From: Umezawaea beigongshangensis
GTDB taxonomy: Bacteria; Actinomycetota; Actinomycetes; Mycobacteriales; Pseudonocardiaceae
NCBI RefSeq assembly: GCF_016464305.1
Contig: NZ_JAEIOJ010000003.1
Coordinates: 248,001-312,000 of the forward strand
DNA: 64,000 bases
Direction: 5' to 3'
The notes under the pieces were generated by a model, which ran no database searches, was not told the DNA's origin, and saw only the letters and a program-made list of their open reading frames with translations. Position numbers and translations under genes: made by a program. Numbering within the stretch: position 1 is the stretch's first letter; every line of letters starts with the position of its first letter. Positions 8,291 to 18,300 of this stretch are shown here, piece by piece.

Positions 8291-10629
8291 AGCGGCTGCT
8301 CGCCGCGTTCGCGGCGGCTGGATTTCTCCTGACCTCGGGGGTGACCACCTCGCCCGCGCTCGCAGCGCCGGGCGAGGGCGGGCGCGTCCCGATCAAACCC
8401 GCGCCGGCGACCCAGCTGTGGTCGACGCGCCAGGTGTCCGCCCAACCAGGACAGTCGCAGGCCCCCCAGTGGCTGCGGCTGGACGTGGAGCAGCTCACCC
8501 CCCGCGTCGTCACCGGCGAGGGCGACGTGACGATCAGCGGCAAGATCGTCAACATCGGCGACCGCAGGATCACCGACATCGACCTCCGGCTGGAGCGCGG
8601 CGACGCGCTGACCAGCGAGGAGAGCCTGCGCGCCGCGCTGCGCGAACCCGCGTCGGCCGAGCTGAAGCAGCCGCGCTTCACCCCGGTCGCCGACCTGCTG
8701 GAGCCCGGCCAGAGCCGGGACTTCTCGCTGACGGTGCCGCTGCGCGGTGGTGAGCGCTCGTCGCTGGAGATCGACTCGCCGGGCATCTACCCGGTGCTGG
8801 CCAACGTCAACGGCACGCCGGACAACGGTGGCCGCGCGCGGCTGGCGGCGCTGAGCACGCTGCTGCCCGTGCTGTCCGTCCCCGGCGGTGAGAGCAGGGC
8901 GAAGCCCGCCGACCCGGCGCGCACCACCGTGCTGTGGCCGCTGGCCGACGAGCCGCGTCTGGTCGGCACGGACGCGGAGGGCCGGACCGTGCTCACCGAC
9001 GACGAGCTGGCCGGGTCGCTGTCGCTGGGCGGGCGGCTCTACGGACTGCTCCAGTCCTACGAGGCGGCCGTGCGCGACAGCACCCCGATGGCGTCGTCCC
9101 TGTGCCTGGCCGTGGACCCCGACCTGCTGCGGACCGTGGACGCCATGAGCGAGGGCTACCAGGTGCGGGGGCTGGGCGAGGGCGCGGGCCGCGACGAGGC
9201 GACGCTGTGGCTGGACCAGCTGCGGCAGCTCTCCAACGGCCGCTGCGTGCTCGCCCTGCCCTACGCCGACGCCGACCTGGTGGCGCTGTCCCGCGCCGGG
9301 CTCACCGGGCTGGAGGACCTCGCCGTCCGCAGCACGCTCACCGACGCCTCGTCGTCCGTCGTGGAGGACGTCCTCGACGGCGTCCAGCCGCTGGAGAACG
9401 TGGTGTGGCCCGAGGGGGGCGTGCTCGACCAGCAGACCCTGGACGACCTCGCCGAGCAGGGCGTGACGTCGCTCGTGCTCGACCAGTCCGGCCTGAGCCA
9501 GGCGCCCGGCACCGGTCCGGTGGCGATCGCGGGCACCGACGGCGTCACGGCCGTCCGGATCGACTCCATGGTGTCCGCGGCCCTCGTCAACGGCAGCGAG
9601 CAGACGCAGACCATCGGCGGTGTGAGCACCCCCTCCGAGGCGAAGCCGGTGTCGGTGCAGAACGCGCTGGCCGCGATGGTCTTCCGCGCCGGGTTCGCCG
9701 ACGGCGGGCAGCACGTCGTGATCGCGCCGCCGCGCCGCTGGAACGCGCCGCTGGGCGAGATGAACGAGCTGCTCACGACGTTGCGCAAGCTCTTCGACAA
9801 CCAGTTCGCCGCTCCCGCCGCGCTCCAGTCGCTGGTGGGCGGCGAGGCGCCGGAGCAGACCGCCGAGGTCAGCTACCCCGTGGAGACCAGCGCCGAGGAG
9901 CTGCCGGAGGCGATCGTCTCGCAGATCGCCGGCGCCGACGCCGTGCTCGGCGGGTTGCAGGGCGCGATGGCGCAGGAGGACAGCGACCGCGCGAAGCCGT
10001 CCGACCTGATCGACCCGCTGAAGCTCTCGGTGCTGCGGGCCTCCTCCAGCGCGTGGCGCGGCGACGAGGCGGCGGCGCGCGACGCGGTGGACATCGCCCT
10101 CGGCGAGATCGGCGAGCTCCAGGGCCAGGTCACGGCCACCGAGCCGAACAGCCCGATCCTGCTCGGCTCCGGCGACAGCCCCGTGCCGATCAACATCGTC
10201 AACAGGCTCGACCTCCAGGTGACCGTGCGCGTTGTGCTGGACGACACACCAGGAGTTCGCCCGGAGGCGTACGCCCCGCAGGTGATCCCCGGCAACGCTC
10301 AGCGACTGGTGCAGGTGCCCGTCGAGCTGCTGCGATCCGGCCGGTTCAGCGTCGACGTGCAGCTGATGACCGAGTCCGGGGTGCCGCTGGGCGAGAACGC
10401 CCGCGTTGAGGTGTCCTCGGCGGCGTACGGCACGATCACGGTCGTCATCACCGCAACGGGTGCCATCGCGCTCGTCCTGCTGTCCGCACGGCGCATCTTC
10501 CGGCGGATCAGGGCGTCGCGCGCGCCCGGTGCGGCGACCGACGTGGACCCCGCGGTCCTCGCCGGGCAGAACGAGCAGGCGCCGACGATCTCCGGCGACG
10601 CCGCGGCAGAGAAGTCGAGTACGAGTTGA
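8287..10629 (+). CDS. Secreted/membrane-anchored DUF6049 protein
   Basis: A 780-aa protein starting with a signal peptide ([26 protein letters not shown]), a long extracytoplasmic region and one C-terminal TM helix (about residues 717-738) followed by a basic cytoplasmic tail. It corresponds in position and layout to Rv3909, next to the mviN/murJ gene. The topology is seen in the sequence; a cell-envelope role is inferred from conserved linkage to murJ. The GTG at 8287 overlaps the NUDIX stop, and the gene runs without a gap into murJ. Confidence 0.88.
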   Translation: MKRLLAAFAAAGFLLTSGVTTSPALAAPGEGGRVPIKPAPATQLWSTRQVSAQPGQSQAPQWLRLDVEQLTPRVVTGEGDVTISGKIVNIGDRRITDIDLRLERGDALTSEESLRAALREPASAELKQPRFTPVADLLEPGQSRDFSLTVPLRGGERSSLEIDSPGIYPVLANVNGTPDNGGRARLAALSTLLPVLSVPGGESRAKPADPARTTVLWPLADEPRLVGTDAEGRTVLTDDELAGSLSLGGRLYGLLQSYEAAVRDSTPMASSLCLAVDPDLLRTVDAMSEGYQVRGLGEGAGRDEATLWLDQLRQLSNGRCVLALPYADADLVALSRAGLTGLEDLAVRSTLTDASSSVVEDVLDGVQPLENVVWPEGGVLDQQTLDDLAEQGVTSLVLDQSGLSQAPGTGPVAIAGTDGVTAVRIDSMVSAALVNGSEQTQTIGGVSTPSEAKPVSVQNALAAMVFRAGFADGGQHVVIAPPRRWNAPLGEMNELLTTLRKLFDNQFAAPAALQSLVGGEAPEQTAEVSYPVETSAEELPEAIVSQIAGADAVLGGLQGAMAQEDSDRAKPSDLIDPLKLSVLRASSSAWRGDEAAARDAVDIALGEIGELQGQVTATEPNSPILLGSGDSPVPINIVNRLDLQVTVRVVLDDTPGVRPEAYAPQVIPGNAQRLVQVPVELLRSGRFSVDVQLMTESGVPLGENARVEVSSAAYGTITVVITATGAIALVLLSARRIFRRIRASRAPGAATDVDPAVLAGQNEQAPTISGDAAAEKSSTS

Positions 10630-12278
10630 GCGGAACGCGAGCGGTGACCGAGCAGCAGGTGGACCAGCCGACGGTGCAGGCAGCGCCGTCCGTGGCCAGG
10701 GCCAGCGGATCGATGGCGATCGCCACCGTCGTCAGCCGGGTCTCGGGCCTGCTGTCGAAGGTGCTGCTGATCGGCGTCATCGGCCAGGACGTCCTCAACG
10801 ACTCCTACCAGGTGGCGACGACGCTGCCGACGATGATCAACGAGCTGCTCCTCGGCGGCGTGCTGACCAGCGTGGCGATCCCGCTGCTGGTCCGCGCCGA
10901 GAAGGAGGACGGCGACCGCGGCGAGTCCTACGCGCAGTGGATGATCACGATGTCGGCCGTGCTGCTGGGCATCGGCACGCTGATCGCCATCGCGTGCGCC
11001 CCCCTGCTGACCGACCTGTTCATCTCCGACTCGCCCGACGCGAACCCGGCGCTGGTCACGGCGTTCGCCTACCTGGTGCTGCCGGGCATCGTCTTCTACG
11101 GGCTCACCGCGCTCATCGGCGCCGTGCTCAACACGCGCAACGTCTTCGGCCTGCCCACCTGGGCGCCGGTGATGAACAACGTCGTGGTGATCGTCACGCT
11201 GGTGGTCTACACGGTCGTGCCCGGTGAGATCTCCCTCGACCCGGTTCGCATGGGCGACGCGAAGCTGCTCGTCCTGGGCCTCGGCACGATGCTCGGCGTG
11301 GCCGTGCAGGCGCTGGTCCTGGTGCCCGCGCTGCGCAGGACCGGCTTCCGGTTCCGCTGGCGCTGGGGCTGGGACCGCCGGCTCGCCGAGTTCGGCGACC
11401 TCGCGTTCTGGGTGCTGCTCTACGTCGGTCTCGGCTTCGCCAGCATGGTCGTGCTGACCAGGGTCGCCACCGAGAACGCGGGCGCGCTCGTCGCCTACAA
11501 CTACCAGTGGCTGATCGCGCAGGTGCCCTACGGCGTGCTGGGCGTGTCCCTGCTGACCGCGCTGATGCCGAAGATGAGCCGCGCGGCGGCGGCGAACGAC
11601 ACCGACGCCCTGGTCGGCGACCTGTCGTTCGGCAACCGCATGTCGGCGATCCTGCTGATGCCGTTCAGCGCCCTCATGACCATCGGTGGCGTGTCCATCG
11701 GCATCGCCGGGTTCGCCTGGGGCCGGTCCGGCGTCGAGGGCGGCAGCGCGATCGGCACGGCGCTCGCGCTGTCGGCGTTCGGCCTCGTGCCCTACGCGAT
11801 CACGCTGCTCCAGCTCCGCGTGTTCTACGCGATGAAGGACGCCAGGACGCCGACCCTGATCCAGGCGATCATCGTCGCGGTCCGCGTCGTGCTGCTCTAC
11901 ACGTTCCTGGCCGTCTCCCCGCCCGACAAGCTCGCGGTCGGCGTGTCCATCGCGATGTCGCTGAGCTTCGTCGTCGGCTGCGTCGTGGGCCAGGTGTGGC
12001 TGCGGGTGCGGTTGGGACGGCTGCGCACCGGGTACACGCTGTGGACGGTGTGTCTCACCGTCGTCGCGTCCGCGGTCGGTCTCGCCGTCGCCTACGGCGT
12101 GAGCAGGGGCGTCCTCGCCGTCTCCGGCGTGGAGCACCCGGTCGTGTCGGCGTGGGTCGAGGCCGTGCTGCTGACCGTCGTCGGGCTGCCGCTGAGCTTC
12201 GGGCTGCTCGCCCTGTTCCGCGTTCCGGAGATGAAGCCCGCCGTTGACAAGATCATTCGACTGGTACGGCGTCGCTGA
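10626..12278 (+). CDS. murJ: Lipid II flippase MurJ
   Basis: A 550-aa MATE/MOP-type polytopic protein with about 14 TM segments. The N-terminal motif SMAIATVVSRVSGLLSKVLL and the TLPTMINELLLGGVL stretch are typical of MurJ/MviN. It moves lipid-linked peptidoglycan precursor across the membrane. The TTG at 10626 overlaps the preceding TGA; a GTG at 10644 is an alternative. Unlike the Rv3910 fusion of M. tuberculosis, the protein ends after the transporter, and the pseudokinase is a separate downstream gene. Confidence 0.95.
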   Translation: MSGTRAVTEQQVDQPTVQAAPSVARASGSMAIATVVSRVSGLLSKVLLIGVIGQDVLNDSYQVATTLPTMINELLLGGVLTSVAIPLLVRAEKEDGDRGESYAQWMITMSAVLLGIGTLIAIACAPLLTDLFISDSPDANPALVTAFAYLVLPGIVFYGLTALIGAVLNTRNVFGLPTWAPVMNNVVVIVTLVVYTVVPGEISLDPVRMGDAKLLVLGLGTMLGVAVQALVLVPALRRTGFRFRWRWGWDRRLAEFGDLAFWVLLYVGLGFASMVVLTRVATENAGALVAYNYQWLIAQVPYGVLGVSLLTALMPKMSRAAAANDTDALVGDLSFGNRMSAILLMPFSALMTIGGVSIGIAGFAWGRSGVEGGSAIGTALALSAFGLVPYAITLLQLRVFYAMKDARTPTLIQAIIVAVRVVLLYTFLAVSPPDKLAVGVSIAMSLSFVVGCVVGQVWLRVRLGRLRTGYTLWTVCLTVVASAVGLAVAYGVSRGVLAVSGVEHPVVSAWVEAVLLTVVGLPLSFGLLALFRVPEMKPAVDKIIRLVRRR

Positions 12279-12362
12279 CCGCTGCACCGGGTGCACGTCC
12301 CGTACTCTCGGGCGCGGCACACCCGGAATCAGTGGGGGGCATCGCGGACGGGGGAGAGTCGC

Positions 12363-13913
12363 GTGAGTAGCGGGCCGAAGCTGGGTGGGAACCCCGGCGC
12401 CAACAACGCCTCGCTCGTGCCTGGCGGCGTCATCGGGGACGGCAGGTACCGGCTGCTCGCGTACTCGGGCACCGACGACCGGTGCGCCGCGCAGCTCTGG
12501 CGCGGTCGCGACGGGCAGCTCAACCGCGACGTGGCGCTCACCGTGCTGGTGGGCGACCTGCCCGACCTCCAGGCCGCCGGACGCGCGCGGCGCACGGTCG
12601 AGCGCGCCATGCACGCGTCGAGCTTCACCCACCCCGGCGTGGCCAGGGTGATCGACGTGCTGACGCCCGGCACCGGCATCAAGCCCGGCGAGGGCATCCT
12701 CGGCATCATCGTCGCCGACTGGACGCCCGGCACCGACCTCGTCGACCTCCTCGCGGAGGGCCCGCTGCCCGCGGGCACCGCCACCAGGCTGCTCGCGCCG
12801 CTCGGCGCGGCCATCGAGGGCGCGCACCACGCCGGTCTCGTCCTGGGCGCCGACCACCCGCAGCGGATCAGGGTCACCCCCGACGGCAAGCTGCGGCTCG
12901 CGTTCCCCGGCCCCCGGCCGGAGGCCGTCGCCCGCGACGACGTCCGGGGTCTCGGCGCCGTGCTGTACCTGCTGCTCACCGGCCGCTGGGCGCTGCCGGG
13001 CGGTCCCAGCGCGGTCCCGGCGGCCCCCACCGGCCCCGACGGCACGGTGATCGCGCCCAACGTCCTCCAGCCCCGCGTGCCGCACGAGCTGTCGTCGGTG
13101 GCCGTGCGCAGCCTGGAGGACACCAGCGTCGGCGGCATCCGCACCAGCGCCGCGATCCTCCAGGTGCTGGAGCAGATCGCCGGCGAGGAGTCCCAGAGCG
13201 GCGTCCTGGAGGACACGGCCGACGGCTCGGACGACGACCGCGCCGTGTGGACCACCCAGCGGCCGCAGCGCGGGCGCGAGCACAAGCGCAAGCTCGTCCT
13301 CAGCGTCGCGGTCCTCGCCGCGGCCACCCTCGCCGTCATCGCGTGGCTCGGCGTGCAGATCGTCAGCTTCTTCAGCGACGAGGGCCCCTCCGGCGGTGGC
13401 CCGACCGTGGTCATCGAGCAGTCCGGGTCGCAGGGCGTCGACGGCGACGCCGCGCCGACCCGCGCGGAACCCGCCGGTCCCGTGCAGCCCGCCTCGGTCG
13501 GCGTCTACGACGTCACCAACCAGCCCGACAACGCCAACCGCGGCAGCCGCGCCGCCGACAGCGACGCGGGCACCGCGTGGCAGACCGACGACTACCTCCA
13601 GCCCTTCCCCTCGCTCAAGCCGGGCATCGGCCTCATGGCGTCCTTCGCCGAGCCCGTGAAGCTCGCGTCGGTCACCATCACCTCGCCCAGCGCCGGGACG
13701 AAGGTGGAGATCCGCACCGCCCCCAGCGAGAGCGCGCCGCTGGAGGAGACCACGGTGCTGACGTCGGCCGACCTGTCGGCCGGGCAGACCCAGATCCAGC
13801 TCGGGGACCACGAGCCCGCTCAGCACGTCCTGGTGTGGATCACGACACTGGCGAAGGCCGGCCAGGGCAACCAGACGGAGATAGCCGAACTGGTGTACAC
13901 CCGCGCCGGGTAG
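12363..13913 (+). CDS. MurJ-associated pseudokinase with discoidin-like domain
   Basis: A 516-aa protein that is not a competent kinase. The fold begins at GRYRLLAYSG, but the usual beta3 lysine is Thr (VALTVL, residue 60). The HRD and DFG segments are replaced by ADHPQRIRVTPDGKLRLAF. One TM helix lies near residues 308-336. A C-terminal Gly/Ser-rich linker leads to a carbohydrate-binding-like beta domain (DSDAGTAWQTDDYLQ...). The same pseudokinase-TM-beta order forms the C-terminal half of M. tuberculosis MviN, where PknB phosphorylation recruits FhaA. The GTG at 12363 has GGGGGAG upstream. Role inferred: a regulatory partner of MurJ. Confidence 0.85.
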   Translation: MSSGPKLGGNPGANNASLVPGGVIGDGRYRLLAYSGTDDRCAAQLWRGRDGQLNRDVALTVLVGDLPDLQAAGRARRTVERAMHASSFTHPGVARVIDVLTPGTGIKPGEGILGIIVADWTPGTDLVDLLAEGPLPAGTATRLLAPLGAAIEGAHHAGLVLGADHPQRIRVTPDGKLRLAFPGPRPEAVARDDVRGLGAVLYLLLTGRWALPGGPSAVPAAPTGPDGTVIAPNVLQPRVPHELSSVAVRSLEDTSVGGIRTSAAILQVLEQIAGEESQSGVLEDTADGSDDDRAVWTTQRPQRGREHKRKLVLSVAVLAAATLAVIAWLGVQIVSFFSDEGPSGGGPTVVIEQSGSQGVDGDAAPTRAEPAGPVQPASVGVYDVTNQPDNANRGSRAADSDAGTAWQTDDYLQPFPSLKPGIGLMASFAEPVKLASVTITSPSAGTKVEIRTAPSESAPLEETTVLTSADLSAGQTQIQLGDHEPAQHVLVWITTLAKAGQGNQTEIAELVYTRAG

Positions 13914-13976
13914 CACCGCGAGCCGGGCGTTCGGGGTGGGCGTCGTGTGACTGATCACTCCCGATATCCTCCCCCC

Positions 13977-14594
13977 GTGACCGCCGCAGCCAGCTCGGAC
14001 GCCGACCTCATAGCGGCGCACGCCGCCGGTGACCCCCACGCGTTCTCGGAGCTGGTCAAACGGCACAGGGACCGGATGTGGGCGGTCGCGCTCCGCACCC
14101 TGCGCGACCCCGACGAGGCCGCTGACGCGCTCCAGGAGGCGTTCATCTCGGCCTTCCGGGCCGCCGGGTCGTTCCGCGCGGAGGCCCAGGTCACGACCTG
14201 GCTCCACCGGATCGTGGTGAACGCCTGCCTCGACCGGATGCGGCGCCGACAATCCCGGCCGACCGTGCCGCTGCCCGAAGCCGGCCCCGGCGAGCCGGTC
14301 TCGCCGCGCGACGCGATGTCCGAGCGGGAGACGAGCCTGGTCGTCCAGGAGGCCCTCGCGCAGCTCTCCGAGGACCAGCGGGCGCCGATCGTCCTGGTCG
14401 ACGTCGAGGGCTATTCGGTGGCCGAGACGGCCAGGATGCTCGGCATCGCGGAGGGCACGGTGAAGAGCCGCTGCGCACGTGGCAGGGCCAAGCTGGCCAA
14501 AGTTCTGGGGCACCTCCGGAACCAGGGTGCACGTGCGAACGTCCCAGTCGACGGTGTGGATGTGCAACAGCAACGTCAGTGGGAGGAACGATGA
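13977..14594 (+). CDS. sigM: ECF sigma factor, SigM-like
   Basis: A 205-aa ECF sigma factor. Region 2 (SELVKRHRDRMWAVALRTLRDPDEAADALQEAF...TWLHRIVVNACLDRMRRR) and region 4 (EDQRAPIVLVDVEGYSVAETARMLGIAEGTVKSRCARGRAKL) are both intact. Position between the murJ module and trxB matches Rv3911 (sigM). The GTG at 13977 is favoured by TATCCT (13965-13970) 6 nt upstream, giving a leaderless and possibly autoregulated message; an in-frame GTG at 13947 exists. It overlaps the anti-sigma gene by ATGA. Confidence 0.92.
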   Translation: MTAAASSDADLIAAHAAGDPHAFSELVKRHRDRMWAVALRTLRDPDEAADALQEAFISAFRAAGSFRAEAQVTTWLHRIVVNACLDRMRRRQSRPTVPLPEAGPGEPVSPRDAMSERETSLVVQEALAQLSEDQRAPIVLVDVEGYSVAETARMLGIAEGTVKSRCARGRAKLAKVLGHLRNQGARANVPVDGVDVQQQRQWEER

Positions 14595-15394
14595 ACGGCA
14601 GTGAGAGGCGCTCGGACGCGCCGATCGGGCCGCCGTGGTCGGTCGACCTCCTCGCGGATCTGCACGCCGGTGTCCTGGACCCCGAGACCGAGGCCGAGCT
14701 GCGGCCCCGCGTCGAGTCCGACCCCGAGGCGCTGGAGGTCCTGGCGGCACTCGACGCGACGCTCGCGGACCTGTCCGCGCTGCCGCCGCTGATCATGCCG
14801 GACGACGTGGCCGCGAGGATCGACGCCGCGCTCGCCGAGGAGGCCGCGAAGCAGCGCGCGGAGCAGGCCGCTCCGGCCGAGCAGGCCGCTGCGATCGCAC
14901 CCGTCGTGAGCATCGACGCGGCCAGGCAGCGCCGCGCCAAGCGCCTCGGCTGGGGCGCGGGACTGCTCGCCGCCGCTGCCGCGGCGGTGGGCGTCGTCGT
15001 GGTCGCCCTGCCGGGCGGCGGGGGCGACAGCTCGCCACCGGCGGCGCAGCAGCCGCCCGGAGCGAGCGACGCGCCGCCGCTGGCCGTGCGGTCGGACGCG
15101 CTGGGCGAGGCGTACGGCGAGGTCTTCGGCCTGCGCAACTTCGGGCCGCTGGAGAACCAGACCACCCTGGCCGGTTGCCTGGAGGGGGCCGGGATCACCG
15201 GCAACCTCGACCCCGTCGGGGTGAGCCCGGTGACGCTGGACGGTGATTCCGCGGTCATGGCGATCCTCCCGGAGGGGCTCCAGAGGTTCCGGTTCGTGGT
15301 CCTGGACCCGAACACGTGCGGTCCGGGCAAGCCGGAGGGGCTGCTGGCCGACAGCAGCACCGGCGGCGAGTCGTCGACCGCGCCCACCTCGTAG
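14591..15394 (+). CDS. rsmA: Anti-sigma-M factor, membrane protein
   Basis: A 267-aa single-pass protein: a cytoplasmic N-terminal part (SVDLLADLHAGVLDPETEAELRPRV...) that should hold SigM, one TM helix near residues 120-142 (GAGLLAAAAAAVGVVVVALP), and an extracytoplasmic domain. No HxxxCxxC zinc motif of redox-sensing anti-sigma factors is visible. The ATG overlaps the sigM stop and has GGAGG upstream. This is the counterpart of Rv3912. Conflicting use of rsmA for RNA methyltransferase should be noted. Confidence 0.88.
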   Translation: MNGSERRSDAPIGPPWSVDLLADLHAGVLDPETEAELRPRVESDPEALEVLAALDATLADLSALPPLIMPDDVAARIDAALAEEAAKQRAEQAAPAEQAAAIAPVVSIDAARQRRAKRLGWGAGLLAAAAAAVGVVVVALPGGGGDSSPPAAQQPPGASDAPPLAVRSDALGEAYGEVFGLRNFGPLENQTTLAGCLEGAGITGNLDPVGVSPVTLDGDSAVMAILPEGLQRFRFVVLDPNTCGPGKPEGLLADSSTGGESSTAPTS

Positions 15395-15501
15395 CGGACC
15401 TCACCCGGTCGTCGCGGAATTTCGGCCGCATACCATCGCGTTGAGGCAAGTGCGCGTCCCGGACGTCCGGGACGTGCGACGCGACGTGTTGGAGGTCGAG
15501 G

Positions 15502-16494
15502 GTGTCGGACGTGCGGAACCTGATCATCATCGGATCAGGGCCGGCCGGGTACACCGCCGCGGTGTACGCCGCGCGGGCCCAGCTCCAGCCCCTGGTGTTC
15601 GAGGGCACGCAGTACGGCGGCGCCCTCATGACCACCACGGAGGTCGAGAACTATCCCGGCTTCCGCGAGGGCGTCATGGGCCCGGAGCTCATGGAGCAGA
15701 TGCGGGAGCAGTCCAAGCGCTTCGGCGCGGAACTGCGCTCGGAGGACGTCGAGTCCGTCGACCTGACGGGCCCGGTCAAGCGGGTCACCGCGAACGGTGT
15801 CACGTACTCCGCGCGCGCCGTGATCCTCGCGATGGGCGCCGCGGCCCGCTACCTGAACGTGCCCGGTGAGCAGGAGCTGCTCGGGCGCGGGGTGTCGGCG
15901 TGCGCGACGTGCGACGGCTTCTTCTTCCGCGACCACGACATCGCCGTCGTCGGCGGTGGCGACTCCGCGATGGAGGAGGCCACGTTCCTCACCCGCTTCG
16001 CGAAGTCGGTGACGATCGTCCACCGCAGCGAGGAGTTCCGCGCTTCGCGGATCATGCTGGAGCGCGCCCGCGCCAACGACAAGATCAGGTGGCAGCTCAA
16101 CACCAGGGTCACCGGCGTGGTGGGCGACAAGACCGTGACCGGTGTGCAGGTCACCGACACCCGCACGGGTGAGACGTCGGAGCTGCCGTTCACCGGCGTC
16201 TTCATGGCCATCGGCCACGACCCGCGCAGCGCGCTGGTCCGCGGCCAGGTCGACGTCGACGAGGCCGGTTACGTGCGGGTGCAGCACCCCACGACGCACA
16301 CGAACCTGGACGGCGTCTTCGCGGCCGGCGACCTGGTCGACAAGACCTACCGCCAGGCGATCACCGCGTCCGGCTCCGGGTGCTCCGCGGCGATCGACGC
16401 CGAGCGCTGGCTCGCCGAGCACGGCGAGGCCCACGCCGAGGTGGCCTCCGAGGCCGTCGGCGGCGGGTACGGCACGGCCGTTCGCACCAGCTGA
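15502..16494 (+). CDS. trxB: Thioredoxin reductase
   Basis: A 330-aa flavoprotein that reduces thioredoxin with NADPH. The FAD fold is [12 protein letters not shown] (residues 9-20), the redox pair is CATC (C134, C137), the NADPH fold is [12 protein letters not shown], and a C-terminal [10 protein letters not shown] motif is present. The GTG start has GGAGG six bases upstream. It is followed by trxA after a 63-nt gap; the two form the usual actinobacterial trxB-trxA pair, plausibly under SigM or redox-sigma control. Confidence 0.97.
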   Translation: MSDVRNLIIIGSGPAGYTAAVYAARAQLQPLVFEGTQYGGALMTTTEVENYPGFREGVMGPELMEQMREQSKRFGAELRSEDVESVDLTGPVKRVTANGVTYSARAVILAMGAAARYLNVPGEQELLGRGVSACATCDGFFFRDHDIAVVGGGDSAMEEATFLTRFAKSVTIVHRSEEFRASRIMLERARANDKIRWQLNTRVTGVVGDKTVTGVQVTDTRTGETSELPFTGVFMAIGHDPRSALVRGQVDVDEAGYVRVQHPTTHTNLDGVFAAGDLVDKTYRQAITASGSGCSAAIDAERWLAEHGEAHAEVASEAVGGGYGTAVRTS

Positions 16495-16557
16495 TCCCCC
16501 ACCGTCCCGACACCGTGCCGCTCGGTCCAGCGCGGCACACCTCACCAAGGAGAGAAC

Positions 16558-16887
16558 ATGGCCGGCACCACCGTGCACGTCACCGACAAGTCCTTCGCCG
16601 ACGAGGTTCTGACCAGCGAGAAGCCCGTTCTGGTCGACTTCTGGGCGACCTGGTGCGGCCCCTGCAAGATGGTCGCTCCCGTGCTGGAGGAGATCGCCGC
16701 CGAGCACGCCGAGAAGATCACCGTCGCCAAGGTCGACATCGACGCCAACCCGTCGATCGCCCGCGACTACCAGATCATGTCCGTGCCCACGCTGATCCTG
16801 TTCCAGGGTGGCCGCCCGGTGAAGCAGATCGTCGGCGCCAAGCCCAAGGCCGCGCTGCTCAACGACCTCTCCGAGGTCCTCGCCTGA
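16558..16887 (+). CDS. trxA: Thioredoxin
   Basis: A 109-aa thioredoxin with the WCGPC active site (C33, C36), the cis-proline loop SVPT and normal length. Excellent Shine-Dalgarno AAGGAGAG. Substrate of the adjacent TrxB. Confidence 0.97.
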   Translation: MAGTTVHVTDKSFADEVLTSEKPVLVDFWATWCGPCKMVAPVLEEIAAEHAEKITVAKVDIDANPSIARDYQIMSVPTLILFQGGRPVKQIVGAKPKAALLNDLSEVLA

Positions 16888-16923
16888 TCGACCCCGTGTC
16901 ACCCGTGCGGGTGTACCACGCGG

Positions 16924-16959
16924 CCTGGCCCGTCCGTCTGCTCAGACGGACGGGCCAGG
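16924..16959 (+). terminator. trxA terminator
   Basis: Perfect 16-bp stem (CCTGGCCCGTCCGTCT with its complement) and a GCTC loop, 37 nt after the trxA stop. Confidence 0.75.
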
Positions 16960-17101
16960 TCCGTTCGGAGCAGCGATTTTCGCCTGCGTGCTCGCACTGC
17001 CACACTGAGTGGCCCTGGCGGGAACACCCGGCGGGGCAAGGCACAATGAGGCGTCAAGTTCCGCGTCGGCTGCTGCCGGCGCCTAGTCGAGCGAGGGGTG
17101 C

Positions 17102-18241
17102 ATGCCGCTACTCCGCCGCGGGGATGTCGGTCCTGATGTCGCCGACATCAGGGCGACGCTGACCAGGATCGGTCTTCTGCCGCCGGGCGACCCCCACGCA
17201 TCGCCCGTGTTCGACCCGACCGTCGAGCACGCAGTGCGAGCCTTTCAACAGCAGCGTGGCCTGATCACGGACGGGATCGTGGGTCCGGCCACCTACCGTG
17301 CGCTGCGCGACGCCACGTTCCGCCTGGGCGACCGTCCACTGGCGTTCCTCATAGCTCAGCCCGTCACCGGTGACGACGTGCTGACCCTCCAGGAGCGCCT
17401 GCTGGAACTCGGCTACGACGCCGGGCGCGCCAACGGCGTGTTCGGCCAGCAGACCGAGCAGGCGCTGCGCAGCTTCCAGCGGGACTACGGCCTGATCGTG
17501 GACGGCATGTGCGGTCCCGACACGGTCCGCGCGCTGCGTCAGCTCCAGCCGAAGGTGCGCGGAGGGCGTCCGGTGTTCCTGCGCGAGCAGGAGCTGGTCC
17601 GGTCCTCCGGTCCGCGGCTCAAGGGCAAGCGGATCATCATCGACCCCGGTCACGGCGGTGCTGACCGCGGCGCCGTCGTCGACGGCCTGTCCGAGGCCGA
17701 TCTGATGCTGGACCTGGCCCGCCGGTTGGAGGGCAAGATGGCCGCCACCGGCATGGAGGCCCTGCTCACCCGCGGTCCGGACAACAACCCGGACGAGGCG
17801 TCGCGCGCGAAGTTCGCCAACGAGGCGGGCGCCGACCTGATCCTGTCGCTGCACACCGACGCGAACTCCTCCCCGGAGGCGCAGGGCGTCGCGACGTTCC
17901 ACTTCGGCAGCGGCAACGGCACCAGCTCCACGGTGGGCGAGGCGCTGGCCGGGTTCATCCAGCGCGAGATCGCCGTCCGCACCGGGATGCGCGACTGCCG
18001 CACGCACCCGAAGTCGTGGGAGATCCTGACCCTGACCCGGTGCACGGCCGTGCGCGTGGAGGTCGGTTACCTGACCAACGCCGAGGACCGGGCCCGGCTC
18101 GCCGACCCCGGGTTCCGCGACGTCGTGGCCGAGGGCGTCCTGGTCGCGGTGAAGCGCCTGTACCTGCTGGGCAAGGACGACCAGCCGACCGGCACGTTCA
18201 CGCTGGCCGACCTGCTGCGGCACGAGCTGGCCAAGAACTAG
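17102..18241 (+). CDS. cwlM: CwlM, PknB-target regulator with amidase fold
   Basis: A 379-aa protein without a signal peptide. It has two peptidoglycan-binding repeats (residues 8-70 and 88-145), an Amidase_3 domain (residues 176-352) and a short C-terminal tail. Zinc ligands H184, E198 and H251 and the catalytic-position E320 are all present. In mycobacteria the cytoplasmic homologue (Rv3915) is phosphorylated by PknB near its C terminus and then stimulates MurA, while another form acts with MurJ and FhaA. The tail here carries T363, T365 and T367 as candidate phosphosites. The ATG follows GAGGGG. Regulatory role is by homology. Confidence 0.9.
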   Translation: MPLLRRGDVGPDVADIRATLTRIGLLPPGDPHASPVFDPTVEHAVRAFQQQRGLITDGIVGPATYRALRDATFRLGDRPLAFLIAQPVTGDDVLTLQERLLELGYDAGRANGVFGQQTEQALRSFQRDYGLIVDGMCGPDTVRALRQLQPKVRGGRPVFLREQELVRSSGPRLKGKRIIIDPGHGGADRGAVVDGLSEADLMLDLARRLEGKMAATGMEALLTRGPDNNPDEASRAKFANEAGADLILSLHTDANSSPEAQGVATFHFGSGNGTSSTVGEALAGFIQREIAVRTGMRDCRTHPKSWEILTLTRCTAVRVEVGYLTNAEDRARLADPGFRDVVAEGVLVAVKRLYLLGKDDQPTGTFTLADLLRHELAKN

Positions 18242-18249
18242 GCAGATGC

Positions 18250-18290
18250 GCGAGAGGGCCCCTCCAGCGGTGCTGGAGGGGCCCTCTCGC
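18250..18290. terminator. Bidirectional terminator after cwlM
   Basis: Perfect 19-bp stem with a GGT loop between the convergent cwlM and GNAT genes. Confidence 0.75.
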
Positions 18291-18300
18291 GCTGGCGGGG

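Noticed and set aside
10299-14750. 1483-aa minus-strand frame across murJ, pseudokinase and sigM
   Set aside because: His/Asp/Gln-rich shadow with no domain; four well-supported genes lie opposite.
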